Part shown: positions 5,611 through 12,758 of the stretch, piece after piece
Position numbering within the stretch: position 1 is the first letter of the stretch
How the letters are laid out: each line of letters starts with the position of its first letter
NCBI GenBank assembly: GCA_937901145.1
Contig: CALCHE010000148.1
Coordinates: forward strand, 1-29,201
From: an uncultured Clostridia bacterium
Lineage (GTDB): Bacteria > Bacillota > Clostridia > Oscillospirales > Acutalibacteraceae
Reading direction: 5' to 3'
Length of the DNA stretch: 29,201 nt
Position numbers and translations under genes: made by a program
The notes under the pieces: generated by a model
Databases searched by the model: none
What the model saw: the letters and a program-made list of their open reading frames with translations, nothing else
Told to the model about the DNA's origin: nothing

Positions 5611-5976
5611 ATGGGAAACATTCGAGATGAAATATCAAAAAATCTTCTTTTCTATAGAAAGAGAAGCGGAATGACACAGAAAGAATTAGCTGAATTGCTC
5701 GGCGTAAAAAACTCTGCTGTTTCAAATTGGGAAAAAGGTGTTAATTCAATAGATATTGAAACTCTATTTAAAGCTTGTACTATTTTCAAAATCTCCGTAA
5801 ATGATATGTATGGCCAATACAGTAATGAAACAGTTGAATTTTCAGATGAAATAAAAGACCTTGTTAGTATTGTTTCACAGCTCGACACTATTGACCGTGC
5901 CGAAATCAGAGGTATGATGAAGCAGATGCTCCGTGCTGATAAGTACGGCGATAAAAGCAATTCTAAGTTGGCATAA
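5611..5976 (+). CDS. XRE-family repressor (CI-like)
   Basis: This 121-residue protein has an N-terminal helix-turn-helix (about 8-62): MTQKELAELLGVKNSAVSNWEKG is the textbook XRE recognition stretch. It also has a helical C-terminal part (75-110) that could dimerise. It lacks the LexA-type self-cleavage domain of lambda CI, so induction would need another route, such as an antirepressor. ATG 5611 has GGGAGGTG 6 bases upstream; the frame's earlier GTG at 5602 lies within that site. It is divergent from the small XRE gene across three operators. It is probably the main repressor of the element. Confidence 0.85.
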   Translation: MGNIRDEISKNLLFYRKRSGMTQKELAELLGVKNSAVSNWEKGVNSIDIETLFKACTIFKISVNDMYGQYSNETVEFSDEIKDLVSIVSQLDTIDRAEIRGMMKQMLRADKYGDKSNSKLA

Positions 5977-6161
5977 AAAAGGAAACATAATTTATCTTGA
6001 AGTAAAAAAATAGCCGCCTGAGGGCGGCAAGAAAAATATTTTAAAAAAAAATTGTGTTACTTTTTCCTTTTTATGTGACTTACTAATGGGATAGTGACTT
6101 TTTTCGCTATCACTAATAATAAAAATCCGCCCTCATAGGCGGTAGGAAGAAGGAAAAAATT
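5977..6161. other. Intergenic region with two leftward-facing hairpin terminators
   Basis: GCCGCC-TGAG-GGCGGC (6013-6028) and CCGCC-CTCATA-GGCGG (6133-6148) each have a run of A on their left, which is a U-tract only for minus-strand transcripts. No minus-strand gene lies to the right within reach. The second hairpin also sits directly before the ribosome site of the gene at 6162. Copy 2 of the 18-bp repeat lies between them. Confidence 0.5.
6055..6072 (+). repeat. 18-bp direct repeat, copy 2
   Basis: This is identical to 4672-4689. It lies upstream of the membrane protein gene at 6162 and is followed by a small dyad, TAGTGA at 6092-6097 with TCACTA shortly after it. Confidence 0.7.
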
Positions 6162-6554
6162 ATGGATAACAAAATTTCGGTGCTTGCAATTATCGTTGCC
6201 GTGATATCTCTTTTTTTATTTTTTAACAGTTACGGCGACTTAGAAGCAAAAGATATTCAAATTTCAGAATTGAAAGCCGAAATAAGCGACTTAGAAGAAC
6301 AACTCGATGAGGCAAAATCAAATTATGAAAAAGAAGAAAATAATGCTATGGTATTGTTTTTTGATGCTGAAAGAATGTGGAAATCTGACGCTTTCTTTTG
6401 TTGCACAATCAAAAATGATAAATACTACCACAAAGGTTTTTATTGTTTCTCACGTTCTGAAGAAGCTGAAGAGTTAATTACCAGTGCATATTTAATCGAC
6501 GATGCAAAAGAACTCGGATATACACCGTGTCCAATTTGTTACGGGGAAGATTAA
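6162..6554 (+). CDS. Membrane-anchored coiled-coil protein with C-terminal zinc-binding domain
   Basis: This 130-residue protein has one membrane segment (about 5-22), a coiled coil (about 28-62), and a C-terminal domain with KYYHKGFYC and AKELGYTPCPIC. The pattern Y-H, then Cys, then A-x2-x2-GYxPCxxC is the small Ada-like zinc domain often found at the end of secreted nucleases and surface proteins (here His90, Cys95, Cys123, Cys126). It is followed one base later by the YHYH protein gene, so the two are co-expressed. With no positive residues before the helix except Lys4, the domain may lie outside. The function is unknown. Confidence 0.65.
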   Translation: MDNKISVLAIIVAVISLFLFFNSYGDLEAKDIQISELKAEISDLEEQLDEAKSNYEKEENNAMVLFFDAERMWKSDAFFCCTIKNDKYYHKGFYCFSRSEEAEELITSAYLIDDAKELGYTPCPICYGED

Positions 6555-6555
6555 T

Positions 6556-7557
6556 ATGAAAAAAGCACTTCTTTCGTTCACTCTCCTGTTGCTTATCCTT
6601 ATGCCTGTTACAGCTTTCGCCCATTCGGGCAGAACGGACAGCAGTGGCGGTCACTATAACAGAAGTACAGGAGAATATCATTATCATCACGGCTATCCTG
6701 CGCATGACCATACTAATGGTGTCTGTCCCTATGATTTTGATGATAAGACAGGAAGTAGCTCCGGCTCCTCTTACGGTTATTCATCATCTTCAAGCGATAA
6801 ATACAAAACATATTGGCAGGATGCCGAGAAAGAAATATCTGAACTCAAAGACGATCTCGTAGAAGAAAGCATCAAAGCAAATAAGCTTGAAAGTGAACTT
6901 TCCGAATTAAAAGAAACTTTATCTGAATACAAATTTTTCCTTATTGCCGCTATAATTACAGTATTGGTGAGTATCTTTATAGCCGCAAGGTTTAAATATA
7001 AATATGACGACTCCACAGGCATAGAATTGGCCAAGTATAAAAAGGAAGTTACAGCTCTCCAAAAAACAAACAGGGAAATCAACGCCCGCTTACTGAGTGC
7101 CGAAAACAAACTGAAAAATAAAGAAAAGACAATACATGAATTACAAAATGCTGCAAGCAAACCGAAGCTTTTCTCTGGCTCCTCTGTTTACATAGGCACT
7201 GCAGTAGTCGATGCAAATCTTAATGCCCTTTGTAAAACCTACGCTGAATATGTTGCAGCTCGTTACAGAGGAAAAGGATATACAGTTACGACGATTTCAA
7301 ATAGTAACAGACTTGAAAAATATTTAAAAGCAACCAAGCCCGGTAAATGCTTACTCATTCAATGTGTTTACACTGTTTCGTCCCCTGCATTAAATGAAGC
7401 GTCCGTAGTTGCATTATATTCAACCTATATTCGATTGAATAACAGTTATTTAACTAATACAACACCTGTTCTTATTACAAATGTTTCATTGACTGATGAA
7501 GCAAAAGATTTTGCAGAACAATTAAACATAACCTATAAAGAAAATTATTGTATGTAA
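6556..7557 (+). CDS. YHYH-motif transmembrane protein with degenerate Mrr-like nuclease domain
   Basis: This 333-residue protein has a signal peptide (1-22, ending AFA). A YHYH segment follows (HSGRTDSSGGHYNRSTGEYHYHHG, shown here only by its core YHYHHG at 41-46), then a Ser-rich linker and a coiled coil (85-126). A membrane helix (127-146) is followed by basic residues, so the rest is cytoplasmic. A second coiled coil (158-200) leads to a domain at 217-328. That domain resembles the Mrr catalytic fold: a helix AEYVAARYRGKGYTV, a core strand CLLIQC, then PVLITNVSLTDEAKDFAEQLNI, which mirrors the end of Mrr_cat. The catalytic Asp is absent and the QCK Lys is replaced (IQCVY), so it is probably inactive. 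A transmembrane sensor or exclusion role is an inference. Confidence 0.65.
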   Translation: MKKALLSFTLLLLILMPVTAFAHSGRTDSSGGHYNRSTGEYHYHHGYPAHDHTNGVCPYDFDDKTGSSSGSSYGYSSSSSDKYKTYWQDAEKEISELKDDLVEESIKANKLESELSELKETLSEYKFFLIAAIITVLVSIFIAARFKYKYDDSTGIELAKYKKEVTALQKTNREINARLLSAENKLKNKEKTIHELQNAASKPKLFSGSSVYIGTAVVDANLNALCKTYAEYVAARYRGKGYTVTTISNSNRLEKYLKATKPGKCLLIQCVYTVSSPALNEASVVALYSTYIRLNNSYLTNTTPVLITNVSLTDEAKDFAEQLNITYKENYCM

Positions 7558-7569
7558 ATAATCTCCCAA

Positions 7570-7656
7570 AATAAAAAAGCCCTCACACCCGACCAAAGCT
7601 GTGAGGACCGCTGTAAACCGCATATTAACCTAACCACAGGAAAATGACGGGATTAC
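7570..7656 (-). ncRNA. Candidate leftward small RNA upstream of integrase
   Basis: The minus-strand promoter at 7663-7692 would start RNA near 7656. A hairpin (7600-7606 with 7581-7587) followed by TTTTTTATTTT ends it near 7570, giving about 86 nt. No minus-strand gene is present, so the pair of signals is best explained by a small RNA. It contains TTTCCTGTGGTTAG, which is complementary over 12 bases to the leader of the HTH gene at 4632 (including its ribosome site AGGAAAGG) and over 12 bases to the leader of the gene at 5190. It is also antisense to the leader of int. Existence and targets are both predictions. Confidence 0.45.
7581..7606 (-). terminator. Leftward intrinsic terminator
   Basis: CCTCACA/TGTGAGG stem, with six T followed by ATTTT on the minus strand. 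The plus strand has no T-run after it, so it does not serve the YHYH gene to the left. Confidence 0.6.
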
Positions 7657-7662
7657 TCTGTC

Positions 7663-7692
7663 ATTTTACCATAAATCACCGAAAAAAGTCAA
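7663..7692 (-). promoter_or_regulatory. Extended -10 promoter facing away from integrase
   Basis: On the minus strand, TTGACT (7692-7687) and TAAAAT (7668-7663) are 18 bp apart, with TGG directly before the -10 (extended -10). An 8-bp dyad (AAAATGAC 7641-7648 with GTCATTTT 7660-7667) overlaps the -10. Confidence 0.5.
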
Positions 7693-7710
7693 GGAAAGGA
7701 CAGATAAATT

Positions 7711-8808
7711 ATGAAAAGAAGCGCCAACGGCTCCGGCACAATCTATAAGCGGAAAGGTGTAAGTAAGCCTTTCATCGTTTACGGAAAAGCATATCTTGAA
7801 AACGGAGTGATGAAAAGAGAATACCTCGGTGCCTTTAAAACGAGAAAAGAAGCCGAAGAACGCCGAATAAATTACATCGTTAATCCCGACATCAGAAAGT
7901 CCGATTTGCTCTTTAAGGATGTTTACAGCGATTTTCTGCGCACTTCCCGTTATGCTAACCTCACCCGCTCCACCCAGGACGGATATAAGGCTGCATATAA
8001 ACGGTGTCCGCAAATACATTCTGTTCGGTTTTCCGACCTTCGCACAGCTCAGATGCAGGAGGTTATAGATAACCTTGCAGAAAAAGGACTTTCAGAATCG
8101 AGCGTAAAAAAGGTAAAGCTGCTTTTCTCCATTCTGTACACCTATGCCCTTCAGAATGATATCGTTACTAAAAACTATTCTGAATTCGTCACTATGCCTA
8201 AATTCGAGCAGACAGAAAAGAGAGCTTTGACCGACATCGAAATACAGAAAATCGGGAAGGCAGCTCTCGACGGAAACAAGACAGCTCAGTGGGTATATTA
8301 TATGATTCACTCCGGCTGGCGCATCGGCGAACTTCTGGAACTGACCGCTTTTAACTTTGATAAGGACGAGTACACCTTCAGAGGCGGTAAAAAGACCGAA
8401 GCAGGTAAAAACAGACTTGTCCCTGTTCACTCTGATTTGAAATGGATAATAGACCGTCAGCTTTCAGAGAAAGGTGAAACTGTATTTTGCACCAAAGATG
8501 GGAAGCCTATGTCTACTGATTATTTCAGAAAGAATATGTTTAACAAAATGCTTAAGGAGTTAGACATCGACGAAACTATCACTCCCCACATCACCCGTCA
8601 CACCTTCGCCACGAAGCTCAAGCAGGCAGGTGCAGACGATTTTTACCGAAAGAAGCTCCTCGGCCACGCCAGTAAATCAGTCACCGACGACGTTTACACC
8701 CACGCTGACATAGAAAATCTCCGAAAAACAGTCGAGCTTTTAACCGTAAAAAATGTATGCAGTTTGTATGCAATTGATAAAAAAACCACACAAAATGAGG
8801 TTGTATGA
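7711..8808 (+). CDS. int: Tyrosine recombinase / integrase
   Basis: This 365-residue integrase catalyses insertion and excision of the element. It has a small N-terminal arm-binding-like domain (about 1-60, with GSGTIYKRKG and YLGAFKTRKEAEERR), a SAM-like core-binding domain (65-160), and the catalytic domain (170-340). Catalytic residues are Arg204 (SGWRIGELLEL), a Lys in the beta-hairpin near 228, His293 and Arg296 (HITRH), His319 (LLGHAS) and the nucleophile Tyr329 (VYTH). All are present, so it should be active. GGAAAGGA precedes the ATG. It stands at the element edge beside tRNA-Pro, whose 3' end is the likely target. Confidence 0.95.
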   Translation: MKRSANGSGTIYKRKGVSKPFIVYGKAYLENGVMKREYLGAFKTRKEAEERRINYIVNPDIRKSDLLFKDVYSDFLRTSRYANLTRSTQDGYKAAYKRCPQIHSVRFSDLRTAQMQEVIDNLAEKGLSESSVKKVKLLFSILYTYALQNDIVTKNYSEFVTMPKFEQTEKRALTDIEIQKIGKAALDGNKTAQWVYYMIHSGWRIGELLELTAFNFDKDEYTFRGGKKTEAGKNRLVPVHSDLKWIIDRQLSEKGETVFCTKDGKPMSTDYFRKNMFNKMLKELDIDETITPHITRHTFATKLKQAGADDFYRKKLLGHASKSVTDDVYTHADIENLRKTVELLTVKNVCSLYAIDKKTTQNEVV

Positions 8809-8829
8809 CAATTTTATAAAATTATAAAA

Positions 8830-8871
8830 AAAGAGCTGAAACCCTTGATTTCTCTAAGGTTTCAGCTCTTT
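8830..8871 (-). terminator. Terminator of tRNA-Pro
   Basis: A perfect 14-bp stem (8830-8843 with 8858-8871), with a seven-T run on the minus strand. It ends the leftward tRNA-Pro transcript and may also stop int. Confidence 0.82.
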
Positions 8872-8875
8872 CAAC

Positions 8876-8952
8876 TGGTCCGAGTGACAGGACTTGAACC
8901 TGCGGCCTCTTGACCCCCAGTCAAGCGCGCTACCAAGCTGCGCCACACCCGG
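8876..8952 (-). tRNA. tRNA-Pro (anticodon GGG), CCA encoded
   Basis: The cloverleaf can be drawn: acceptor CCGGGTG with CACTCGG (one G-U), D-arm GCGC/GCGC, anticodon stem CTTGA/TCAAG with loop CTGGGGG (anticodon GGG), T-arm GCAGG-TTCAAGT-CCTGT, discriminator A and encoded CCA. It has a consensus promoter and a strong terminator. Its 3' end faces the integrase, so it is the probable attachment site. Confidence 0.95.
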
Positions 8953-8982
8953 ATGTCGCTGTTCTTTCCGGACAGCTTCATT

Positions 8983-9011
8983 ATTATATACATTCTTCAC
9001 CTTAATGTCAA
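8983..9011 (-). promoter_or_regulatory. Consensus promoter of tRNA-Pro
   Basis: TTGACA (9011-9006) and TATAAT (8988-8983) on the minus strand with a 17-bp spacer: both boxes are perfect. Confidence 0.88.
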
Positions 9012-9029
9012 TACTTTTTTCGAATTTTT

Positions 9030-10142
9030 TTATAATTTTTTCAGTTTTTTTCTTGTTATTCTGTAATCGTCTCCGAGAACAAAGAGAGCCGCCATTAAAA
9101 TCATCAGCACCGACAATACTACTGATCCTGACAGCTGTCCCCTTTCAGGTCTCACTCCTACCGAAAAGGTTTCCTCTGCCACGGGAAACAGCTTTAACAG
9201 TAAACCGCAAATTACCGCGGATAAGCCCGCATTTATGATTCTGCTTACCAGAAAGAATTTATATTTCAGCTCTGCCGCATTAATATATCTGAGCAGCTGA
9301 AAATGTCCGCAGATACCGCTGAAGCCTATTACAGCGGCAACTACAGGTATGGGGTAACTCTCAGAAGCTACTACACTCCCTCGCGTCATTTCCGTTATGC
9401 ACATCAGAAAGCTGCTTACACCCTCTGAAAAGCCCATATTTGATATAATTTCGGAAAAGCACGAAAAAGCAACCACCCACGCACAAATACCGAAAATCGA
9501 TTTGGAGCTTCTGACTACAGCACTTTCTACACAGGACTTACCTTCTGCTGTTAATTTAGCCGGCTCAGATATTTTAAAGGTTTCTGCATCTGCGATGAAA
9601 AATCCCGATAACACTCCTATAATAAGAGATGACAGAATAAGGCTGAGATATATCAGAAGACCGGCTTTTTCCGAATTAAGAGCAGAATGACCCACTACTG
9701 AAATGACAAAGGCAGGACCGGGATTTACACAGAAGCAGAGCATCCTTCTGCACTGCTCACGGGATATCATCCCTCTCTCATAAAGCTGCGCCGACATACC
9801 CGCACCGATGGGAAGTCCGCCGATAAGTGAAAAGAGAATTACCGTGGCACAGCATCCCGGTAAGCGGAACATAAAACGGCACAGTCTGTCAATGAATGAA
9901 AATCTTGCCTCAGCCATCCCCGAGGATAAATAGAGATTAGTAATAATCATAAACGGATATAGCCCCGGAACAAGAGAACCAAGGCAGATGTCAATACCGT
10001 TTTTCACTCCCTGAGCAGAATGTGACGGAAATCTAAGAAGAATGAAAGCAGAGGAAAAAAGCAGAAAGGCGCTGACAGCATATCGGATAACAAAAAGACC
10101 TGCCTTATTTATATTTATGTATTCTTTAGTGAAAGCTTTCAT
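9030..10142 (-). CDS. ylbJ: Sporulation integral membrane protein YlbJ-like
   Basis: This 370-residue membrane protein has about eight hydrophobic segments. The segment GGLPIGAGMSAQLYERGMISREQ, here cited only as GGLPIGA at about 107-113, plus FCVNPGPAFVISVVG, are the two gate-like motifs of the nucleoside-recognition/YlbJ family, which in Bacillus subtilis is needed for heat-resistant spores. The likely place of action is the membranes around the forespore. It is divergent from yqfC and yqfD, two other sporulation genes, with a sigma-E-like promoter in the gap. The start at 10142 has AGAGGTG upstream. The related SpmA/SpmB pair is a less likely alternative. Confidence 0.78.
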   Translation of the reverse strand: MKAFTKEYININKAGLFVIRYAVSAFLLFSSAFILLRFPSHSAQGVKNGIDICLGSLVPGLYPFMIITNLYLSSGMAEARFSFIDRLCRFMFRLPGCCATVILFSLIGGLPIGAGMSAQLYERGMISREQCRRMLCFCVNPGPAFVISVVGHSALNSEKAGLLIYLSLILSSLIIGVLSGFFIADAETFKISEPAKLTAEGKSCVESAVVRSSKSIFGICAWVVAFSCFSEIISNMGFSEGVSSFLMCITEMTRGSVVASESYPIPVVAAVIGFSGICGHFQLLRYINAAELKYKFFLVSRIINAGLSAVICGLLLKLFPVAEETFSVGVRPERGQLSGSVVLSVLMILMAALFVLGDDYRITRKKLKKL

Positions 10143-10184
10143 AGTAACACCTCTTTAAATATCTATTCAGAAAAAATTATTTTA

Positions 10185-10213
10185 TTATATTCCCTGCACC
10201 TGTATCATAAATA
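10185..10213 (+). promoter_or_regulatory. Possible sigma-E-like promoter of yqfC
   Basis: TTATATT (10185-10191), then 14 bp, then CATAAATA (10206-10213). The spacing equals the mother-cell sigma-E consensus; the -10 matches only partly. Confidence 0.35.
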
Positions 10214-10245
10214 TTAATCAGAATATATGAAACGGTGTGATTAAA

Positions 10246-10515
10246 ATGCTGAAAAAGGTTAGGCATCAGCTGAATGTTATCTCCCCTCTGGAAACGTCAG
10301 AGCTTCTTATTCCGCATATAGATTTATGCTCAAACAGAGAAGCTGTCATCGAAGGCTGTGCAGGCATAATCGAATATAATTCCTCTCTCGTGCGGATAAA
10401 CTGTAAAAAAATGATAATAAAAATTACAGGTACAGATCTGACAATAAAATCCGATGTTGCCGAGCAGATCGGTATTTACGGAAACATCCTTTCGCTGGAC
10501 TTTACGGGAGTGTAA
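10246..10515 (+). CDS. yqfC: Sporulation protein YqfC
   Basis: This 89-residue protein is of the YqfC family, a sigma-E-controlled sporulation protein of unknown biochemical role, always next to yqfD. The family look is a short N-terminal helix followed by repeated beta strands (LLIPHIDLCSNREAVIEGCAGIIEYN as residues 22-47, and IYGNILSLDF at the end). The start ATG 10246 is preferred over the GTG at 10237, with GGTGTGA just upstream. It ends 1 bp before yqfD, so the two are co-translated. Confidence 0.85.
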   Translation: MLKKVRHQLNVISPLETSELLIPHIDLCSNREAVIEGCAGIIEYNSSLVRINCKKMIIKITGTDLTIKSDVAEQIGIYGNILSLDFTGV

Positions 10516-10516
10516 T

Positions 10517-11692
10517 ATGAAATACGCAGTTATACTATTAAGATACATTAAGGGCTATGTGCGTATCCGTGCCGAAGGCGGATTTCCCGAGCGTTTTCTT
10601 AACCTGTGCTACTCAGGCAAGATAAATCTGTGGGATGTGTGTCTGCAGAATAAGGTGATGACCTTCTGCATAAGCCGCAGTGATTTTTTAAAGCTCCGTT
10701 CTCTATCGCATAAAGCAGGTGTCAGAGTTAGCATAATAAATAAGACAGGACTGATATATAAATACAGAAAATATCATAAAAGAACAGGTATTATTACAGG
10801 TGTCATACTCTTTCTTACAGTTCATCTTTTCCTTAGTATGTTCGTATGGTGTGTAGATGTTTCGGGAAACGATAATCTCAGTAAAAGTGAGCTTTTTCAC
10901 AGAGCTGAGCAGTACGGACTTTCTGCAGGAACTCTGAAAAAATCCTTCGATGAAATACGCACTGCACGCAGCATCGCCGCAGACTATGACGGAAAGGTCA
11001 CCTGGCTTTCGGTAAACATAAAGGGCAGTCTTGCTGTAATCGAGCTTCGTGAGGATAACAGAATAATAACCGAAACAGAGAGCCGTCCGCCATGTAATAT
11101 CGTAGCAGATTTCGACGGTGTTATCCTTTCAGCCGAGACCTTTTACGGTGACTGCACAGTAAAAAGCGGAACAGGAGTAAAAAAGGGAGATCTTCTGATT
11201 AACGGTGCCATACAGAACGAAGATTTGTCCACCACCTTTTATGCCGCAAAAGGTAAATTAACTGCAGTACACGAAAAGGAACTGAGCATTACGAAAAAAA
11301 TCAAGACTACTCAGCAGAAGCTTACTGTCGGAAAAAAGAAATACAAAATAGGTTTTTTCGGCTTAGAAATTCCGTCGGAAATTTCAGCCGACAGTCCCGA
11401 AGAAATACATCTTTACGAAAGAAGCACACTGAATATCAACGGATATAATCTGCCCTTTTACATCGAAAAGCATCTTATATGCGAAAAAATGAATACGGAG
11501 ACGAAAAAAACCTCTGCGACAACCAAAGCTCTGGAGGAATTTCAGAACAGTGTATATAAAGGAAACAGCAACTCAACAATTATTTCCGCAGAGGAAAAAA
11601 TCAGTTCTTCCGACAATACACTGAACTTCAGCGGGAAATATACTTTAATCGATTTCATCGGTGAAGAAAAGCCTATTTTGTCCGAAAAATAA
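10517..11692 (+). CDS. yqfD: Sporulation protein YqfD
   Basis: This 391-residue protein is of the YqfD (stage IV sporulation) family. It has a cytoplasmic N-terminal part (1-90, with RIRAEGGFPERFLNLC) and one membrane segment (about 95-115, TGVILFLTVHLFLSMFVWCV). A large external part follows, with a POTRA-like stretch (NLSKSELFHRAEQYGLSAGTL at about 123-143) and beta-rich domains. It acts in the mother-cell or forespore membrane during cortex and coat formation. ATG 10517 comes after GGGAGTG. The following gene is phoH, as in Bacillus subtilis, which supports the call. Confidence 0.9.
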   Translation: MKYAVILLRYIKGYVRIRAEGGFPERFLNLCYSGKINLWDVCLQNKVMTFCISRSDFLKLRSLSHKAGVRVSIINKTGLIYKYRKYHKRTGIITGVILFLTVHLFLSMFVWCVDVSGNDNLSKSELFHRAEQYGLSAGTLKKSFDEIRTARSIAADYDGKVTWLSVNIKGSLAVIELREDNRIITETESRPPCNIVADFDGVILSAETFYGDCTVKSGTGVKKGDLLINGAIQNEDLSTTFYAAKGKLTAVHEKELSITKKIKTTQQKLTVGKKKYKIGFFGLEIPSEISADSPEEIHLYERSTLNINGYNLPFYIEKHLICEKMNTETKKTSATTKALEEFQNSVYKGNSNSTIISAEEKISSSDNTLNFSGKYTLIDFIGEEKPILSEK

Positions 11693-11795
11693 AAATAATT
11701 ATACAAAAATTTCTATAAAACTATTCACTTTTTTGAAAATATGTGATAAAATTTTATCAGTTATATTGATTTTACTTTTAATTGAGGTGCAAAAT

Positions 11796-12758
11796 TTGTT
11801 TGAGCAGACTTTCAGCATAGACAGAATGGAACAGGCAGTTTCTCTTTTCGGTTCCTTCGATGAAAATGTAAAGCTTATCGAAAAGGAGTTCTCCGTAGCT
11901 ATCGTCTGTCGCGGCAGTGACATAAAAATCAAAGGCGACGAAGAAAATGTCGATAAGGCAAAAAGAGTAATCAAAAACCTTCTCTTTCTCATAAATAAAG
12001 GCGAAGTAATAAACGAGCAGAACATCCGTTATGTTATTTCAGTAGTGAAGGAAGGTAATGACGATAAGCTCAGCACCCTCAGCTCCGACTGCATCTGTAT
12101 AAGTGCCAAGGGTAAACCGATAAAGCCGAAAACCCTCGGACAGAAAAAATATGTGGATGCCATAAAAAAGAATACCATAGTCATCGGTGTCGGCCCTGCA
12201 GGTACAGGTAAAACTTATCTTGCCGTAGCATTAGCTGTCAGCGCCTTCAGAGCCAAAGAGGTGAACAGAATCATCCTGACCCGCCCCGCTGTAGAAGCAG
12301 GCGAAAAATTAGGCTTTCTCCCGGGAGATCTCCAGTCAAAGGTAGACCCGTATTTAAGACCCCTATATGATGCACTTTTCGATATGTTAGGCCCTGAAAA
12401 TTTCCAGAAATATCAGGAAAGAGGAAATATCGAGGTAGCTCCCCTGGCCTATATGCGAGGCAGAACCCTCGATGACAGCTTCATTATTCTCGACGAAGCG
12501 CAGAACACCACTCCCGAGCAGATGAAAATGTTTCTTACCCGTCTCGGCTTCGGCTCAAAAATCGTGGTTACAGGTGACATTACACAGATCGACCTTCCTG
12601 ACGGAAAACGATCCGGTCTTGTCGATGTGATAAAAATTCTGAAAAACGTAGACGATATCGAAACCATACGCTTTTCAGAAAAGGATGTCGTCAGACATAA
12701 GCTTGTGCAGGATATTATCAAAGCTTACACAAAATATGAGGAGAGTAAAAAGAAATGA
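11796..12758 (+). CDS. phoH: PhoH-like ATPase
   Basis: This 320-residue PhoH family protein is an ATPase linked to RNA metabolism. Walker A is GPAGTGKT at 133-140 and Walker B is IILDEAQN at 230-237; VVTGDITQIDLP follows. The N-terminal part has a KH-like segment (about 35-80), as in the YlaK/PhoH group. The start is TTG 11796, because GAGGTG lies 7 bases upstream and the frame upstream encodes a hydrophobic run overlapping yqfD that is not in the family. It overlaps ybeY by 4 bp (ATGA). Confidence 0.93.
   Translation: MFEQTFSIDRMEQAVSLFGSFDENVKLIEKEFSVAIVCRGSDIKIKGDEENVDKAKRVIKNLLFLINKGEVINEQNIRYVISVVKEGNDDKLSTLSSDCICISAKGKPIKPKTLGQKKYVDAIKKNTIVIGVGPAGTGKTYLAVALAVSAFRAKEVNRIILTRPAVEAGEKLGFLPGDLQSKVDPYLRPLYDALFDMLGPENFQKYQERGNIEVAPLAYMRGRTLDDSFIILDEAQNTTPEQMKMFLTRLGFGSKIVVTGDITQIDLPDGKRSGLVDVIKILKNVDDIETIRFSEKDVVRHKLVQDIIKAYTKYEESKKK

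Larger units (their letters stand above)
1..8879. mobile_element. Integrated prophage-like element (right part; left end outside window)
   Basis: The region has phage-type genes (VRR-NUC, SSB, DUF3846, HUH Rep, PAPS-reductase-like), a divergent XRE repressor pair with operators, accessory membrane genes, and a tyrosine integrase that ends 67 bp from the 3' end of tRNA-Pro. An integrase at the border next to a tRNA 3' end is the usual layout of a tRNA-targeting element. To the right, the genes are conserved chromosomal ones (ylbJ, yqfC, yqfD, phoH). I found no second copy of the tRNA-Pro 3' end in the window, so the other junction must lie to the left. No capsid, terminase or conjugation gene is visible. 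It could therefore be a prophage, a satellite or an integrative mobilizable element. Confidence 0.75.

Noticed and set aside
7644..7745. Short plus-strand frame starting ATGACGGGA before int
   Set aside because: It overlaps the int start, has no conserved look, and its AGGA site is part of a repeat that has another explanation.
11661..11795. N-terminal extension of PhoH from ATG 11661
   Set aside because: It overlaps the end of yqfD in another frame, is hydrophobic, lacks a ribosome site, and is absent from PhoH proteins; TTG 11796 has GAGGTG.
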